Below are positions 53,149 through 63,227 of a DNA stretch of 64,000 bases, one piece after another. The translations under genes and the position numbers were made by a program. Source of the stretch: Gammaproteobacteria bacterium (lineage in GTDB: Bacteria > Pseudomonadota > Gammaproteobacteria > Chromatiales > Chromatiaceae). The notes under the pieces are model-generated. The model was not told the origin of the DNA. It saw only the letters and a list, made by a program, of their open reading frames with translations, and searched no databases. The stretch's first letter is position 1; every line of letters starts with the position of its first letter. The stretch covers positions 1 to 64,000 of the forward strand of contig JASBTJ010000033.1 of assembly GCA_030148485.1 (NCBI GenBank), in the 5' to 3' direction.

Positions 53149-55566
53149 CTAATCAGCCGGAACCATTGTCAACGAAAAATCTTCACGCGCACGGCTGAGA
53201 TTAGGATTGTAGTACGGGTCCTTACTCAGGAGCGCCCCCCATCGGCGCCGCATATAGGCGACTTCGCACCGGAAGCGGGCCTGCTTTTCCGGACTGTCAT
53301 CCGCACCACGGCTCTTAGACTCATGGTGGTATAGCTCCGCATATGGCGTCCACAGGTTACGGAAGCCTGCCTCTCGCACCTTAAGGCAAAAATCCACGTC
53401 GTTGAAGGCGACTTTCAGGTCGCGCTCATTTAGGCCACCAACTGCCTTATAGATCTCACGCCTGACCAGCAAGCACGCTCCCGTCACCGCAGAGACATTC
53501 TGCACCAATCGTAAACGGGAAAAATAGCCTGATCGCCCTCTGCGAAAATACTTATGTGAATGCCCCGCAACCCCTCCAATCCCCAAGACGACTCCGGCAT
53601 GCTGAATCGTGTCGTCCCCATAGTAAAGTTTGGCACCCACGCAACCAATGTCCGGACGCATAGCATGAGAGACCATCTCCGTCAACCAGTCGGGACTAAT
53701 GACTTCGACGTCGTTATTGATCAGGCCAATCAGTACACCCCTAGCATGTTCGACACCGAAATTATTGATGGAAGAAAAGTTGAAAGGATGATCGTATGAC
53801 AAAACGCGAACGCGGCTATCTTCGGCCTGTATTTTCGCCAAAAACACCTTTGTATCAGGCTGTATACTGCCGTTGTCCAAGATCAACACTTCATAGTGAC
53901 AATAGGTCGTCTTATCGAGGATGCTCCGCACACAAGCTTCAAGCAACTCTCGCTTGTCCCGGGTAGGTATCAAAAGAGTTACCCGTGGCGCCGGGGTGGG
54001 TATCGGCCAGCGCACTCGATAGATATTGGGCAAGTCACCTACTTCCAATTCGACACCTTCCGGCCCATGGCTGCCGAAATAATCACGCAGCGCTTTTAGC
54101 CCAGCAGCTGTGGAATAGCCTTTTTCGTCTGAAGAATGGGCGGTCGAACCCGCGACAGCACGCCAATGGTACAGAATGCGCGGGATATGGTGAATCTGCG
54201 CAGACTCGACATGTGGGAGACAACGCAGCAATAGATCCTGGTCCTGGCTACCTTCAACGCCCTCCCGAAATCCGCCAATCTTCTGAATCAAATCACGCCT
54301 GTAGAGACTCAAATGGGCCACATAATTCTGCGCGTAGAATAAGTCAGGATTCCAATCGGATTTGAAATGCGGACGGGAGCGACGACCATCGGAATCAATT
54401 TTATCCTCGTCGCTGTATATGATCTGGATGCCTTGCCGCGCATTAATTGCCTGAACCATGAAGTACAGCGCATGCTCAGACAAGGTATCGTCATGATCCA
54501 GCAATGCCACATACTCCCCCCGCGCCATACTATACGCACTGTTAGACGCCGCAGAGATGTGGCCATTCTTCTCACGAAAAAGCACATGGATTCGCGAATC
54601 ATTCCGACGATACTCCTCCAGCACCGCACGAACATGAGGTTCGGTGGAAGCATCGTCCGCGATACACAGCTCCCAATCAGGGTAACTCTGGGCGAGCACC
54701 GAATCGAGGCAGTCGCGCAGGAAAGATTCGGCTACGTTATACACGGGTAGTAGCACCGAGATCAGCGGTCGTTCGGGCCATACTGCCAACTGCCTCATGA
54801 CCTCTGTTGACATAGGCAAACTGAGAGGCTCAACTTCCCGCAACCAGCGAACATATTCGTGCTGCGCCTCCCCTCCGGTAACGAAGCTTCTTGAGTAAAG
54901 CGCATACAGAAACTCGTGCGGTGAATCGCCACTGTCCTTGGCTTTGGCGCATATGTCTTTCCAATAAGACTCGCGTCGATACATACGATCCGCAGAGTCA
55001 TTATCGACCCCCCACAAACGATTGAGCATGCTAGTACGCGCGTAGGGTGCAAGCACAGGGTACAGTGTCAGGTTGTGGAGGCTAAACGCACCTTCGACGG
55101 CGACGAGATCGACGCGCAGCCCACGTACCCAGTGCTTAAATAAAATCTGCCGCTTGTGCAACTGCCCACTAACATAGGGAATGGACACTGTATTCCCATC
55201 ACGGAATCCGTCCCCGTAGTCTACATATAATTGAGCAATACCGGTGGGGGCATCACTCCGCACACACAGCTCCACACGAAACCAGCCCTTAAGCATATGC
55301 ACCGACGGCTTCACCGCCGAGAACTGCTGAGCAGCGGCGGCGTGCCAATCAAATCCGGCACCGGCCGGCAGACGGGACACTGCGCCTCGCGGCTCGATCT
55401 CAATCAAGCGGAATCTACGCCATAGGACAGGCGACTTCTTGGCCGTTGGAGCGTGCAGCCGTATGGCAAGCAAACTACTAGCCCAGCTCAAGATGCCTTT
55501 GAATGCATGCGACCCACGATCTCGCACTGCCCTTCGACAGAATCCACCAAAGCGTGATGTCGCCAT
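53149..55566 (-). CDS. Two-domain GT2 glycosyltransferase
   Basis: About 805 residues with an N-terminal beta-rich region (VELCVRSDAPTGIAQLYVDY) and two GT-A domains. The first shows ISVLLPVYNVAESFLRDCLD, CIADDASTEPHV and the metal motif LLDHDDTLSEHALYF. The second shows RVTLLIPTRDKRELLEACVR, LILDNGSIQPDTK and GLINNDVEVISPDWL, then FNDVDFCLKVREAGFRNLWT and ELYHHESKSRG. This layout is common in bacterial O-antigen and capsule clusters, where such proteins add alternating sugars. ATG 55566 is preferred (AAGGG about 11 nt upstream). Cytoplasmic; polymer unknown. Confidence 0.88.
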   Translation of the reverse strand: MATSRFGGFCRRAVRDRGSHAFKGILSWASSLLAIRLHAPTAKKSPVLWRRFRLIEIEPRGAVSRLPAGAGFDWHAAAAQQFSAVKPSVHMLKGWFRVELCVRSDAPTGIAQLYVDYGDGFRDGNTVSIPYVSGQLHKRQILFKHWVRGLRVDLVAVEGAFSLHNLTLYPVLAPYARTSMLNRLWGVDNDSADRMYRRESYWKDICAKAKDSGDSPHEFLYALYSRSFVTGGEAQHEYVRWLREVEPLSLPMSTEVMRQLAVWPERPLISVLLPVYNVAESFLRDCLDSVLAQSYPDWELCIADDASTEPHVRAVLEEYRRNDSRIHVLFREKNGHISAASNSAYSMARGEYVALLDHDDTLSEHALYFMVQAINARQGIQIIYSDEDKIDSDGRRSRPHFKSDWNPDLFYAQNYVAHLSLYRRDLIQKIGGFREGVEGSQDQDLLLRCLPHVESAQIHHIPRILYHWRAVAGSTAHSSDEKGYSTAAGLKALRDYFGSHGPEGVELEVGDLPNIYRVRWPIPTPAPRVTLLIPTRDKRELLEACVRSILDKTTYCHYEVLILDNGSIQPDTKVFLAKIQAEDSRVRVLSYDHPFNFSSINNFGVEHARGVLIGLINNDVEVISPDWLTEMVSHAMRPDIGCVGAKLYYGDDTIQHAGVVLGIGGVAGHSHKYFRRGRSGYFSRLRLVQNVSAVTGACLLVRREIYKAVGGLNERDLKVAFNDVDFCLKVREAGFRNLWTPYAELYHHESKSRGADDSPEKQARFRCEVAYMRRRWGALLSKDPYYNPNLSRAREDFSLTMVPAD

Positions 55567-55586
55567 ATTCCACATCACCCTTGTAG

Positions 55587-57014
55587 CTAGTTACAATCGT
55601 GGACCTTCGAAAGGATACGTTGATGCAACGTCTGAATCAACGCACCCCCGGGTCGCAATACCCTGGCTCTTGCTATCACAGCGCATGCCGCGTCGTTCTG
55701 ACCATGCTGCTCCAGCGAGATCGCTATCTCTCTCAACACATCTGGGAGCTGACCATGCTCCTCCGAGCGAAACACTTCGATCTGAGCAGAACTAAAATAC
55801 GGTGAAAAAAATCGCCGACCATCAATATCCACATCGACCAGATTGGCCAAACTGAACAAGTCCAGCGAAAACTTGCCGTTACGAGCCGCTGCGCACACAC
55901 ATTCTTTAATATATTCGTAGACATCAACGTGATCCGAAACAATCCGACCCAAGACAAATCCCGGCGTATACTTAGCCACCGCACGACACACGTCTTGATT
56001 TAGACTGTCTGGATCAGGGTAGTCTAGATACTCACCCTCGCAATGAGAAAAAAACGTCTCTTTCACATACTTATTTATGGCCGCATACTTGGACACCAGA
56101 TGTCTGTACATATCCCCACTTAACACATGCTCCAGACGATACCGCGGCTCGCTACTCTGGTCAGAGTATGCCTGGAGGCACCTGTCGATCTTGTTGTTCT
56201 CGTGCACCTTATCTCTATCCAGCACCGTATTTAACATGCGCTTGAATTCCAAGGCAGACAAGGTATACCCAGAATTTATCCTTTCATTCGGAAATGAAAA
56301 GATATGAAAATATTCTTCCGGCAGGCCAATAAGCCGCAGAAATTTTATCTCCAAGCGCTCTTTACTAAAGCTCACCGGATCATAAGCGGCTACGGAGACG
56401 TTCACCCGCGAAAAATTCGAAATCCACTGCTGCAATATCCTACCCGATATAGACGCATCATTTCGCTCTAGAAAAGCCGTGCAATACTCATCGATCCGAC
56501 TAACTTCTAAATTTCTCTTTACCGCCTGATTATAGTTCGAAAACAACGCGCTAAGCGGGTCACGAAAAAAGATAACAATACGCACTCTGAAACCACTCAA
56601 TACCCGCGCCAGCACATCAGGATAAATGAACAGCGATTCGGCAGATATCAACAAAATTCGCCTTTTTTTCCTTGCTGCATTGAGCTGATCTTCTACCCAT
56701 TGCCTCGCGGAAGCCTCATCCTTATCGGCCCAAATGTGCCGCCCGAAACGCGCGTGACCTCCGGACACACGGTTCACGTCAAAATCGTGTTCAGGATAAT
56801 AATATCCCAATTTAGCTAGCGCCCCAGCATTCTCATGCAGAAAATATTGAATAGCGGAACTACCCGCCTTTGGCGCGCCAACATGTACAAAAACATCGTA
56901 TTTGGCGAATATATCTTTCGGCCGCCAGGAAGGGGGGCACCCACTTTCTACAGGCGCAGCTGGCCATCCGTGTAATTTCCGGACCAGAGACCTGAACTTA
57001 AACTTAAACGCCAT
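55587..57014 (-). CDS. Sulfotransferase-like protein
   Basis: 475 residues, PAPS-dependent sulfotransferase fold inferred from the 5'-phosphosulfate loop FVHVGAPKAGSSAIQYFLHE (about 42-61) and the 3'-phosphate-binding region RVRIVIFFRDPLSALFSNYN with its Arg and Ser. The C-terminal half is unlike known domains and may recognise the polysaccharide. No signal peptide. It follows closely downstream of the 57323 gene in the same direction after 308 bp and is 20 bp from the GT2 gene. The DNA is clearly richer in A+T than the housekeeping part, a sign of transfer. Confidence 0.8.
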   Translation of the reverse strand: MAFKFKFRSLVRKLHGWPAAPVESGCPPSWRPKDIFAKYDVFVHVGAPKAGSSAIQYFLHENAGALAKLGYYYPEHDFDVNRVSGGHARFGRHIWADKDEASARQWVEDQLNAARKKRRILLISAESLFIYPDVLARVLSGFRVRIVIFFRDPLSALFSNYNQAVKRNLEVSRIDEYCTAFLERNDASISGRILQQWISNFSRVNVSVAAYDPVSFSKERLEIKFLRLIGLPEEYFHIFSFPNERINSGYTLSALEFKRMLNTVLDRDKVHENNKIDRCLQAYSDQSSEPRYRLEHVLSGDMYRHLVSKYAAINKYVKETFFSHCEGEYLDYPDPDSLNQDVCRAVAKYTPGFVLGRIVSDHVDVYEYIKECVCAAARNGKFSLDLFSLANLVDVDIDGRRFFSPYFSSAQIEVFRSEEHGQLPDVLREIAISLEQHGQNDAACAVIARARVLRPGGALIQTLHQRILSKVHDCN

Positions 57015-57322
57015 CGACGTAGAGTACTCCTGCTCGCCGCTTGGATATCACAATTTCCCTCACATCCCAGGTAACGCAAAAAAAGAACGCAGGCCAGGAC
57101 AATTGAGGCCCACCTAAACCCCGGAAAAGACACCCGGTTGGATCAACCCGACCCTCCCTGGAGGGACACCCAGGACGATTCGATCAGGTTAAATGACCGA
57201 GTCTCGATCCCTAGGAATAATTCGAGGTGATTACTGTGTGTCTACAGACTGTAAATCGTTATTTGGATAATTCACCTATCGACCAGAAAACAAGCTAGCC
57301 TACCGCACGAGCAGCCAGTCAC
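57015..57322. other. 308-bp gap between two sulfotransferase-like genes
   Basis: No gene is supported. The stretch holds a small GC-rich inverted repeat (CCCTCC-ct-GGAGGG near 57152-57165), which could stop the transcript of the 57323 gene, followed by AT-rich DNA that may contain the promoter of the 55587 gene. No clear promoter boxes were seen. Confidence 0.45.
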
Positions 57323-58750
57323 TCAGCGCCCCGATCCCCGAAGAATATTTGCCCACCTTCGCACGGGCTTTATCAGACGCACCAAAAACCCTTTGCGCAC
57401 GAAATCCAGCTCGCGTTCGAGCGATGCAATATGAGCCTGGAGTCGCTCAATTTCCACATTCTTAATTCCCAGCTGGTCATCGCCCTGTTCTATCAATCGC
57501 GCCATATCGGCGAGCTCGATAATTTTTTCCGCCTTGAAAGAGACCAACTCATTAATATCTTTATCTTTTTCAGCGGCGCTCAACTCAGCATGGGTAGCAC
57601 GCATATGAGCTTGCTCTACTTCGAGCCTGCACTGAGCCAACGTACTTTCTACCTGCGACACGACACCACGCACGCGATCCAGCTCCTGCCGTAGCTGCTC
57701 GCCCTCTGCGTTACGAGCTTCAATATCACGCTTAAGTAGCATACGCTCAGTATCACGTTTACCCAATTCGACGCCGACAGCATCAAGCTTTGATTGCAGC
57801 TGGGCGACCTGCGCGTTAAGAGAACTGCTCCTCCTGCTTGCCACATCAACTACCTGAGAGAATATTGGAGCCGCCGCATCGAAATCCGCGAGGATACCAT
57901 CCAGCGTTTTGTAGTCAGCTTTCGCCTCACCACTGACAGCCCATCGCTCTAAAATGGAGTAAGCATCACGGACCCACTTTGAAAGCGTATGATTATCGGT
58001 GACCTTCTCTGGAAGCTCCGTAAAATGCCTCAAGCCTTTGGATAGAAAATCTTCGACTTGAGCACTCGATCGCTCGTCGAAACGTGGCAACATAATATTT
58101 AAATTCTCCTGAAGCCGCGATATCTGCGCCGGCCAATTTTGAAGAATTTGTTCATAACTAGTAAAGAATCTTGGCTGGCCCCGAGTAGCCGCTTCAGCAC
58201 TCAGAACATGGCGCAACCAAAGAAGCAGACCTTCGGCCGGATCCATCCCATCCCGCTTGCTTAGCGATTTCGCCACTTCCAGGGGGTTACGGTGAGTTAA
58301 TACAGGCATAGGCCGAAACCCCGCCATTTTGGCGGCCGCGACCCAGAACGGCACCATACGGCAAACCCTAGGGTCTTTAAATATCGAGAGAGGAGCGCCG
58401 CCAAACTCCTGAGTTAAAAGACCACTCGCCTGGCTCAAGAGCGACTGCCCAACTGGTGAAGTGAACCAGTCCGAATTCATCCTTCGCCAGTCCCGCCAGC
58501 TTGTCCCCGCGTCCTTGAGTATGCAGTCGTTGAACTCTTGAGTTGTTTTGCTTTCGAAATAACCCTTACAATTATCTTCACTGGCCGCCATCAAATCCGC
58601 CGGGAGAGTGCACCCCAAGCGACTCAACACCCCGGCCAGGGCAGATGTACCCGAGCGATGCATTCCGAGAACGAAAATCATGTACCGCTTTAACTCTGGA
58701 TCGCTTGTGACACCGCTTTCTTTATCATTCATGTCGAATTGTATATTCAT
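57323..58750 (-). CDS. Sulfotransferase domain fused to a long coiled coil
   Basis: The N-terminal 270 residues form a sulfotransferase-like domain: loop FVLGMHRSGTSALAGVLSRL (about 26-45), FKDPRVCRMVPFWVAAAKMA and VLTHRNPLEVAKSLSKRDGM (the 3'-phosphate-binding Arg/Ser region). From about 305 to 455 comes a continuous coiled coil with heptads (ASRRSSSLNAQVAQLQSKLD onward to IERLQAHIASLERELDFV), ending in a basic tail (LVRLIKPVRRWANILRGSGR). The fusion suggests oligomerisation or tethering to a polysaccharide synthesis complex. Two starts (residue 1 or 7) are possible; ribosome site weak. Confidence 0.82.
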   Translation of the reverse strand: MNIQFDMNDKESGVTSDPELKRYMIFVLGMHRSGTSALAGVLSRLGCTLPADLMAASEDNCKGYFESKTTQEFNDCILKDAGTSWRDWRRMNSDWFTSPVGQSLLSQASGLLTQEFGGAPLSIFKDPRVCRMVPFWVAAAKMAGFRPMPVLTHRNPLEVAKSLSKRDGMDPAEGLLLWLRHVLSAEAATRGQPRFFTSYEQILQNWPAQISRLQENLNIMLPRFDERSSAQVEDFLSKGLRHFTELPEKVTDNHTLSKWVRDAYSILERWAVSGEAKADYKTLDGILADFDAAAPIFSQVVDVASRRSSSLNAQVAQLQSKLDAVGVELGKRDTERMLLKRDIEARNAEGEQLRQELDRVRGVVSQVESTLAQCRLEVEQAHMRATHAELSAAEKDKDINELVSFKAEKIIELADMARLIEQGDDQLGIKNVEIERLQAHIASLERELDFVRKGFLVRLIKPVRRWANILRGSGR

Positions 58751-59897
58751 TTATGGCGCAATCTTAAACTTACAGGCAGTCGCAAGGAATACCAATCAAT
58801 ACTTCACGTATCGACCATACAACTCACAAAATATGCAGCGGCTTGCCCCCCGGCTCGTTTGCCATAACCCCACAGCGCAGCCCGAAGCGTCCGTAGCCTA
58901 CCGGCTACAGTACAAAGCCAAGGTAGTCTCTACTCACTCCAACAAATCCTCCTCGACTGATCCGCCGCCCACCGGCAGACGGATTCGTTTAACTATCCGC
59001 GCATAGTAACGCCCCCCCTTTCACGTCCAGGCTCAGAATAGCTTTACCTGCGAATGAACTCACATGGGTACTTTTCGGTAACGGCAAATTAGCCTGGCGG
59101 TGGAAGAGCAGGATCTTGACGCTTACGATATACGCTTTGCCGGGTTACCACAGGAACGGCGCTAGAAATCAAATGGCGACCGCGCCTAATCTTGCGATTC
59201 GGGAAGAATAGCAGCAATGAGGGAGACACCGGTAGAGTGAACGGGATTAGATTTTTCCAACTGTGGACGCACGTCAAACGATGCGGAGACATTCAAGACA
59301 CTGATTTTCAAAGTACTTTACTGCCTTTACAGGCGGCCAAGCGGAGTATCGCGGTTGCGCTCGGCGATCGCGTTCCCGCGCTGTTTCAGGCTATCGCCGA
59401 GGGTGGCGCGCACATCCGACGGTAAAATGCAGTGGTTGTGCCGCGAACGATGACGGGTGTCCCGGGTTGATTCATAAGCTATTCGAACGCGGCGATGCGT
59501 AGCTGCGTATGCCCCCCCCCGCGCATGGGCAGCCCATTACCGGCCCAGAGCTAGTGAACACGTTGAAGAATCAGGACGCCCATGACCAGAACAGACAAAT
59601 CAAGGCCGGTTAAGAAGCCGACGGCTGGGATGCTGATGGTAAACGCAAAACGCTACGGCAGAAACTGTAATTCTCGGCCGGGCATCAGTTCCTTGGAAAG
59701 ACAGGATGCATTAGCCGAACCGCCGCACCCCCAGCAAGAGTGCGCAGCGCCGTCTGCAAGTCAACGAAAAGACGAAGACCCTGATGAGGTCAGGCAACCG
59801 CTAAAGCACCGATCGCTATGATGGCGACCTAAAACGTGCGAAATCTCCATTTAACCCTATCAGCCTCAGCGAAGCCGAGCCGACCTGTCGGAAATAT
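58751..59897. other. 1.15-kb stretch of probably decayed DNA
   Basis: No frame longer than about 130 codons and none with family motifs. The stretch includes a run of nine C (59512-59520) beside a palindrome ATGGGC-a-GCCCAT, and patches of higher G+C in otherwise AT-richer DNA. It may hold worn-out insertion-sequence or gene relics, but I could not identify any. It separates the leftward sulfotransferase genes from the divergent 1087-residue glycosyltransferase, so it probably also holds both promoters. Confidence 0.5.
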
Positions 59898-62800
59898 ATG
59901 AAAATGAAACAAAATATTGCAGTTTGTGTACATGTGTATTATGCAGACATGTGGAATTATATAATGGAATACATAAAAAATATTCCAGGTAGCGCAGACT
60001 ATTATATAACCTGTCACGATGCAATTTATCCGCTAATTTCCGAACGGGCAGCCAGAGACCTGGTTGGAGCGGAAGTTCTCATCGCCCCGAACACCGGGAT
60101 GGATGCACTGCCTTTTCTTATTGCCGCACGAGAGAAACAGCTATTTCGCTATAAAGCAGTGCTTAAGTTACATACAAAAAATCAAAAGTCAGAACTCCGC
60201 ACTAACCAAGGCAGGATCATGCTAGATGGTCTGTGCGGCAGCACTACGCTTGTTGAGAATATCGTGGAGGTTTTTCGGCAAGATCCGGATGCAGGAATGG
60301 TTGGAACAGCGTTCCAGCTGCGTTCAGCCAACGCTCTGATGTATGGCAACCGTGATCGGATGAGATCGCTTTTATCATCTTTGAGAATCGATATTACCGA
60401 CTGGCCATTCTTTACCGGAACGATGTTCTGGATCGCTGGGCGGATGTTGCGAGATATTGTAGAGATAACTCCACAGCTTCTAGACGAAGCGCTTGGCGAA
60501 GAAGCGAGCAGCACAGGAGCAGACGGCGCTCTCGCACATACGATTGAACGGGCTTTCGGGGCATTGATAAAGTCAATGGCAGCTAATCTCTATGTCACGG
60601 AGAAAAAGGGTGCTGACAGTCCAGATTTCCTTGTTTTGCCTCTCCGCCAGCACGGACCAGCAAATCACTGGCGCTTTCTGGAACTCGGGAGCACGGACCT
60701 GGCAAAAAGGCATATTGAAGCGAAACACTGGTGCCAGCTAATTATGAAATCTGAATATTTTGACAAAGACTACTACCGTAAAGAGGCTAGTCCCTACGCG
60801 GTTCCGGGCATGGACGATGTGTATCATTTTGTGCTTTATGGTGATCTATTCGAGCTAAACCCTAGCCGCACGTTCAGCACCACTTACTATCAGATTCTGC
60901 GTCGCGATGTAGTACGTGAGAGTATGTGCTCCTTGGCCCACTACCTCCAGTCAGGTCGCCATGAAAATTCCTCAGCCAACCCAAGCCGAGAAGAATGGGA
61001 GGAACTATCAAAAAGGCATCTCTTGTTCGACGCTGAATGGTACCAGGCGAGATATTCCGATGTTACGTGTTCGGGGATAGAACCGGAACGCCACTACCGA
61101 CTGATAGGCCAATGGCTGGGACGCATACCAAGTCCGAAATTCCGACTGTCTGAGATTCCTGTGATCGACAGCGAGGAAATAACCCCTGTGCGAGCTTTCG
61201 AGAGATTTTTCAAAAAACACTATCTGGAGGAAAGCCTTCTTTATGGCGTACTAAAAAGAGCTACCCATAATGGCGATTACAACATCATACCCAGTCTCGC
61301 AAAGCGTATTGTATGTAAATTTGGAACCAGCCGAGCTCTCAATGAGGCCCTTGCCACAAGCTATACCCTGGATGGGCAATGGAATGATGCCGAGAAAAAA
61401 TGGCTTGAGTTCTGGCGAGAAGCAACGCGGGCAGAAGATTCTTCCCGCCATGGAGCTTCTGTTTTGCACTTCGATCGCCCCTCGAAGCCACTTCCCGCAT
61501 TCGAAAGTATTGAGATCGCAAATATTTACGCGCAGAAAATAGATGAGGGTAACCACGGCAATACCGCTCCGCGGGCACGCGTATGCATCTACACTTCGCT
61601 TTTTGGAAGTATCGACGACCTAATCCCGGTGATCGAGCCTGCGGAAGGAGTAGATTACATCTGTTTTACCGATTACGAACGTAATGCAAAGGGGTGGCAG
61701 CAAATCATCGTAGATCAGCCAGATCAGCCGAGCGATAACCTAAATGCAAAAATATTTAAAATCCTACCACACAAATTTCTTAGTAATTACGAGTATTCCC
61801 TATTTGTCGATGCGAACACCGTGTTCTTGGGCCGAACCAAGCAGCTACTAGATATCTGTCGGTACGGTGGTGATTTTGTTATGTGGCAACATCCATTTCG
61901 CGACGACGTCTATACTGAGGTTTGCGCCGTCATTGCCCACCGACGCCACAGTCCGGCTAACATAATCAAGCAACTGCAACACTATTCGAAATCAGGATTA
62001 CCGCGAAATACAGCCATGTTCGAGGCGTCCTTCATCTGGCGCCGTCATAATGATCCATGCGTATCCACTCTAATGGAGGAATGGTGGCAGCATATCTGCA
62101 AATTTTCCAGCCGCGACCAAATCTCACTAGCTTACTTGGTCTGGAAGAACGAGACGCGTCCAACACTAATGCCGCGAGAGTTAGGGACTTCGCGCGATAA
62201 CGTCTTTTTCTTCAAGACCAACCACCGTAACGGCGCAACACGCAAAGCGGAAGAGAGCAACCCGCTTCGGACCGCCTCGACTCAACATAGTAAAGCGCGC
62301 AACATCACATTCTTATACCATGAAAAATATGCCAGCTCGGGGTCGACAGTTTTACGCGGCCAACAGCTCTCAAGGTTAATTGCTAGACACTACGAGGGTG
62401 ACCGCGCAGTGAGGTACATCAACGAGCCGATTGGTATTCGTAACGAGATAATCATCCTTACCAAGGGCTATCTAAAGATGACTACGCCGGACCAACTTCA
62501 CGCACTTCGTCGGCACAACATACTTATTGCCGACTTCGTGGACGAACCGCCAAGGCAGGAATTGATCGGCCATCTCGACATGCTGATGGCTTCGTCACTC
62601 TGTGGCTACAAAGAATACTTGATGTCCTTCTCTGATGTCCCCTCGTTCCATGTCACGCACCACGTGGACACTCGTATTCCGCGCTGCGAAGAGGCGGCAA
62701 CGAATACCTTTCGAGCCGGATATTTCGGTGAAATCGTTAACACCATTCGGTGTGAGGAGATCGATAAACTGGTCGAGTTCAATCTCGTTGACACGAGCAA

Positions 62801-63161
62801 GCAAACCAGTGCCTGGATAGACGAACTAGTTCATTACAACTTTCACTACGCGTTCCGGAACACACGGAGCATAGACGGTGCGAAACCCTTCTTAAAGGGC
62901 TTCGTTGCTGCACATTGCGGCTCAAACATGATTATTCAAAAGTCCGCGGGTGATGCATCCTTTTATCTCGGAACAGACTATCCTTACTTGGTGGAAAATG
63001 ACGCAAACCACCAACAGATCGTAGAAACTTTGGAATATGCCCGCGACACAATCGGTGGACGCGAATGGCGCTATGGGAGAGAAATCATGCGTGAAGTGCA
63101 GGCCCGATCTTCTTTGGAATACGTGACAAATGAATTCGACGCCATGATTAAAGTTCTATGA
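59898..63161 (+). CDS. Large multidomain glycosyltransferase (RgpF-like, DUF616/TOD1-like and C-terminal domains)
   Basis: 1087 residues. The N-terminal 270 residues resemble rhamnan-synthesis protein F (AVCVHVYYADMWNYIMEYIK, KAVLKLHTKNQKSE, WPFFTGTMFWIAGRML). A middle segment carries 'F-D-x-x-YY' capsule-type repeats (YFDKDYYRKEASPYAVPGMD, SLAHYLQSGRHENSS, DAEWYQARYSDV). Residues about 565-810 match the DUF616/TOD1-type fold (RVCIYTSLFGSIDDLIPVIE, ICFTDYERNAKGW, YSLFVDANTVF). A GT-B-like C-terminus follows (HVTHHVDTRIPRCEEAATNT). It may catalyse more than one transfer. Low-G+C DNA; weak ribosome site. Domain limits are estimates by eye. Confidence 0.82.
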   Translation: MKMKQNIAVCVHVYYADMWNYIMEYIKNIPGSADYYITCHDAIYPLISERAARDLVGAEVLIAPNTGMDALPFLIAAREKQLFRYKAVLKLHTKNQKSELRTNQGRIMLDGLCGSTTLVENIVEVFRQDPDAGMVGTAFQLRSANALMYGNRDRMRSLLSSLRIDITDWPFFTGTMFWIAGRMLRDIVEITPQLLDEALGEEASSTGADGALAHTIERAFGALIKSMAANLYVTEKKGADSPDFLVLPLRQHGPANHWRFLELGSTDLAKRHIEAKHWCQLIMKSEYFDKDYYRKEASPYAVPGMDDVYHFVLYGDLFELNPSRTFSTTYYQILRRDVVRESMCSLAHYLQSGRHENSSANPSREEWEELSKRHLLFDAEWYQARYSDVTCSGIEPERHYRLIGQWLGRIPSPKFRLSEIPVIDSEEITPVRAFERFFKKHYLEESLLYGVLKRATHNGDYNIIPSLAKRIVCKFGTSRALNEALATSYTLDGQWNDAEKKWLEFWREATRAEDSSRHGASVLHFDRPSKPLPAFESIEIANIYAQKIDEGNHGNTAPRARVCIYTSLFGSIDDLIPVIEPAEGVDYICFTDYERNAKGWQQIIVDQPDQPSDNLNAKIFKILPHKFLSNYEYSLFVDANTVFLGRTKQLLDICRYGGDFVMWQHPFRDDVYTEVCAVIAHRRHSPANIIKQLQHYSKSGLPRNTAMFEASFIWRRHNDPCVSTLMEEWWQHICKFSSRDQISLAYLVWKNETRPTLMPRELGTSRDNVFFFKTNHRNGATRKAEESNPLRTASTQHSKARNITFLYHEKYASSGSTVLRGQQLSRLIARHYEGDRAVRYINEPIGIRNEIIILTKGYLKMTTPDQLHALRRHNILIADFVDEPPRQELIGHLDMLMASSLCGYKEYLMSFSDVPSFHVTHHVDTRIPRCEEAATNTFRAGYFGEIVNTIRCEEIDKLVEFNLVDTSKQTSAWIDELVHYNFHYAFRNTRSIDGAKPFLKGFVAAHCGSNMIIQKSAGDASFYLGTDYPYLVENDANHQQIVETLEYARDTIGGREWRYGREIMREVQARSSLEYVTNEFDAMIKVL

Positions 63162-63227
63162 TTACGACTTCTCGCGCTTCATATGTCAGGCGCTGTGGAC
63201 GACCCCGACGGCGAAGGGAAAACCGCT

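Noticed and set aside
52970..53334. Relic of an OmpA-like or other gene in the gap before the GT2 gene
   Set aside because: Only about a dozen residues resemble a motif and stops flank them; could be chance.
59192..59821. Two short plus-strand frames in the decayed segment
   Set aside because: No similarity to any family I know, no ribosome sites, and separated by stops; transposase origin could not be supported.
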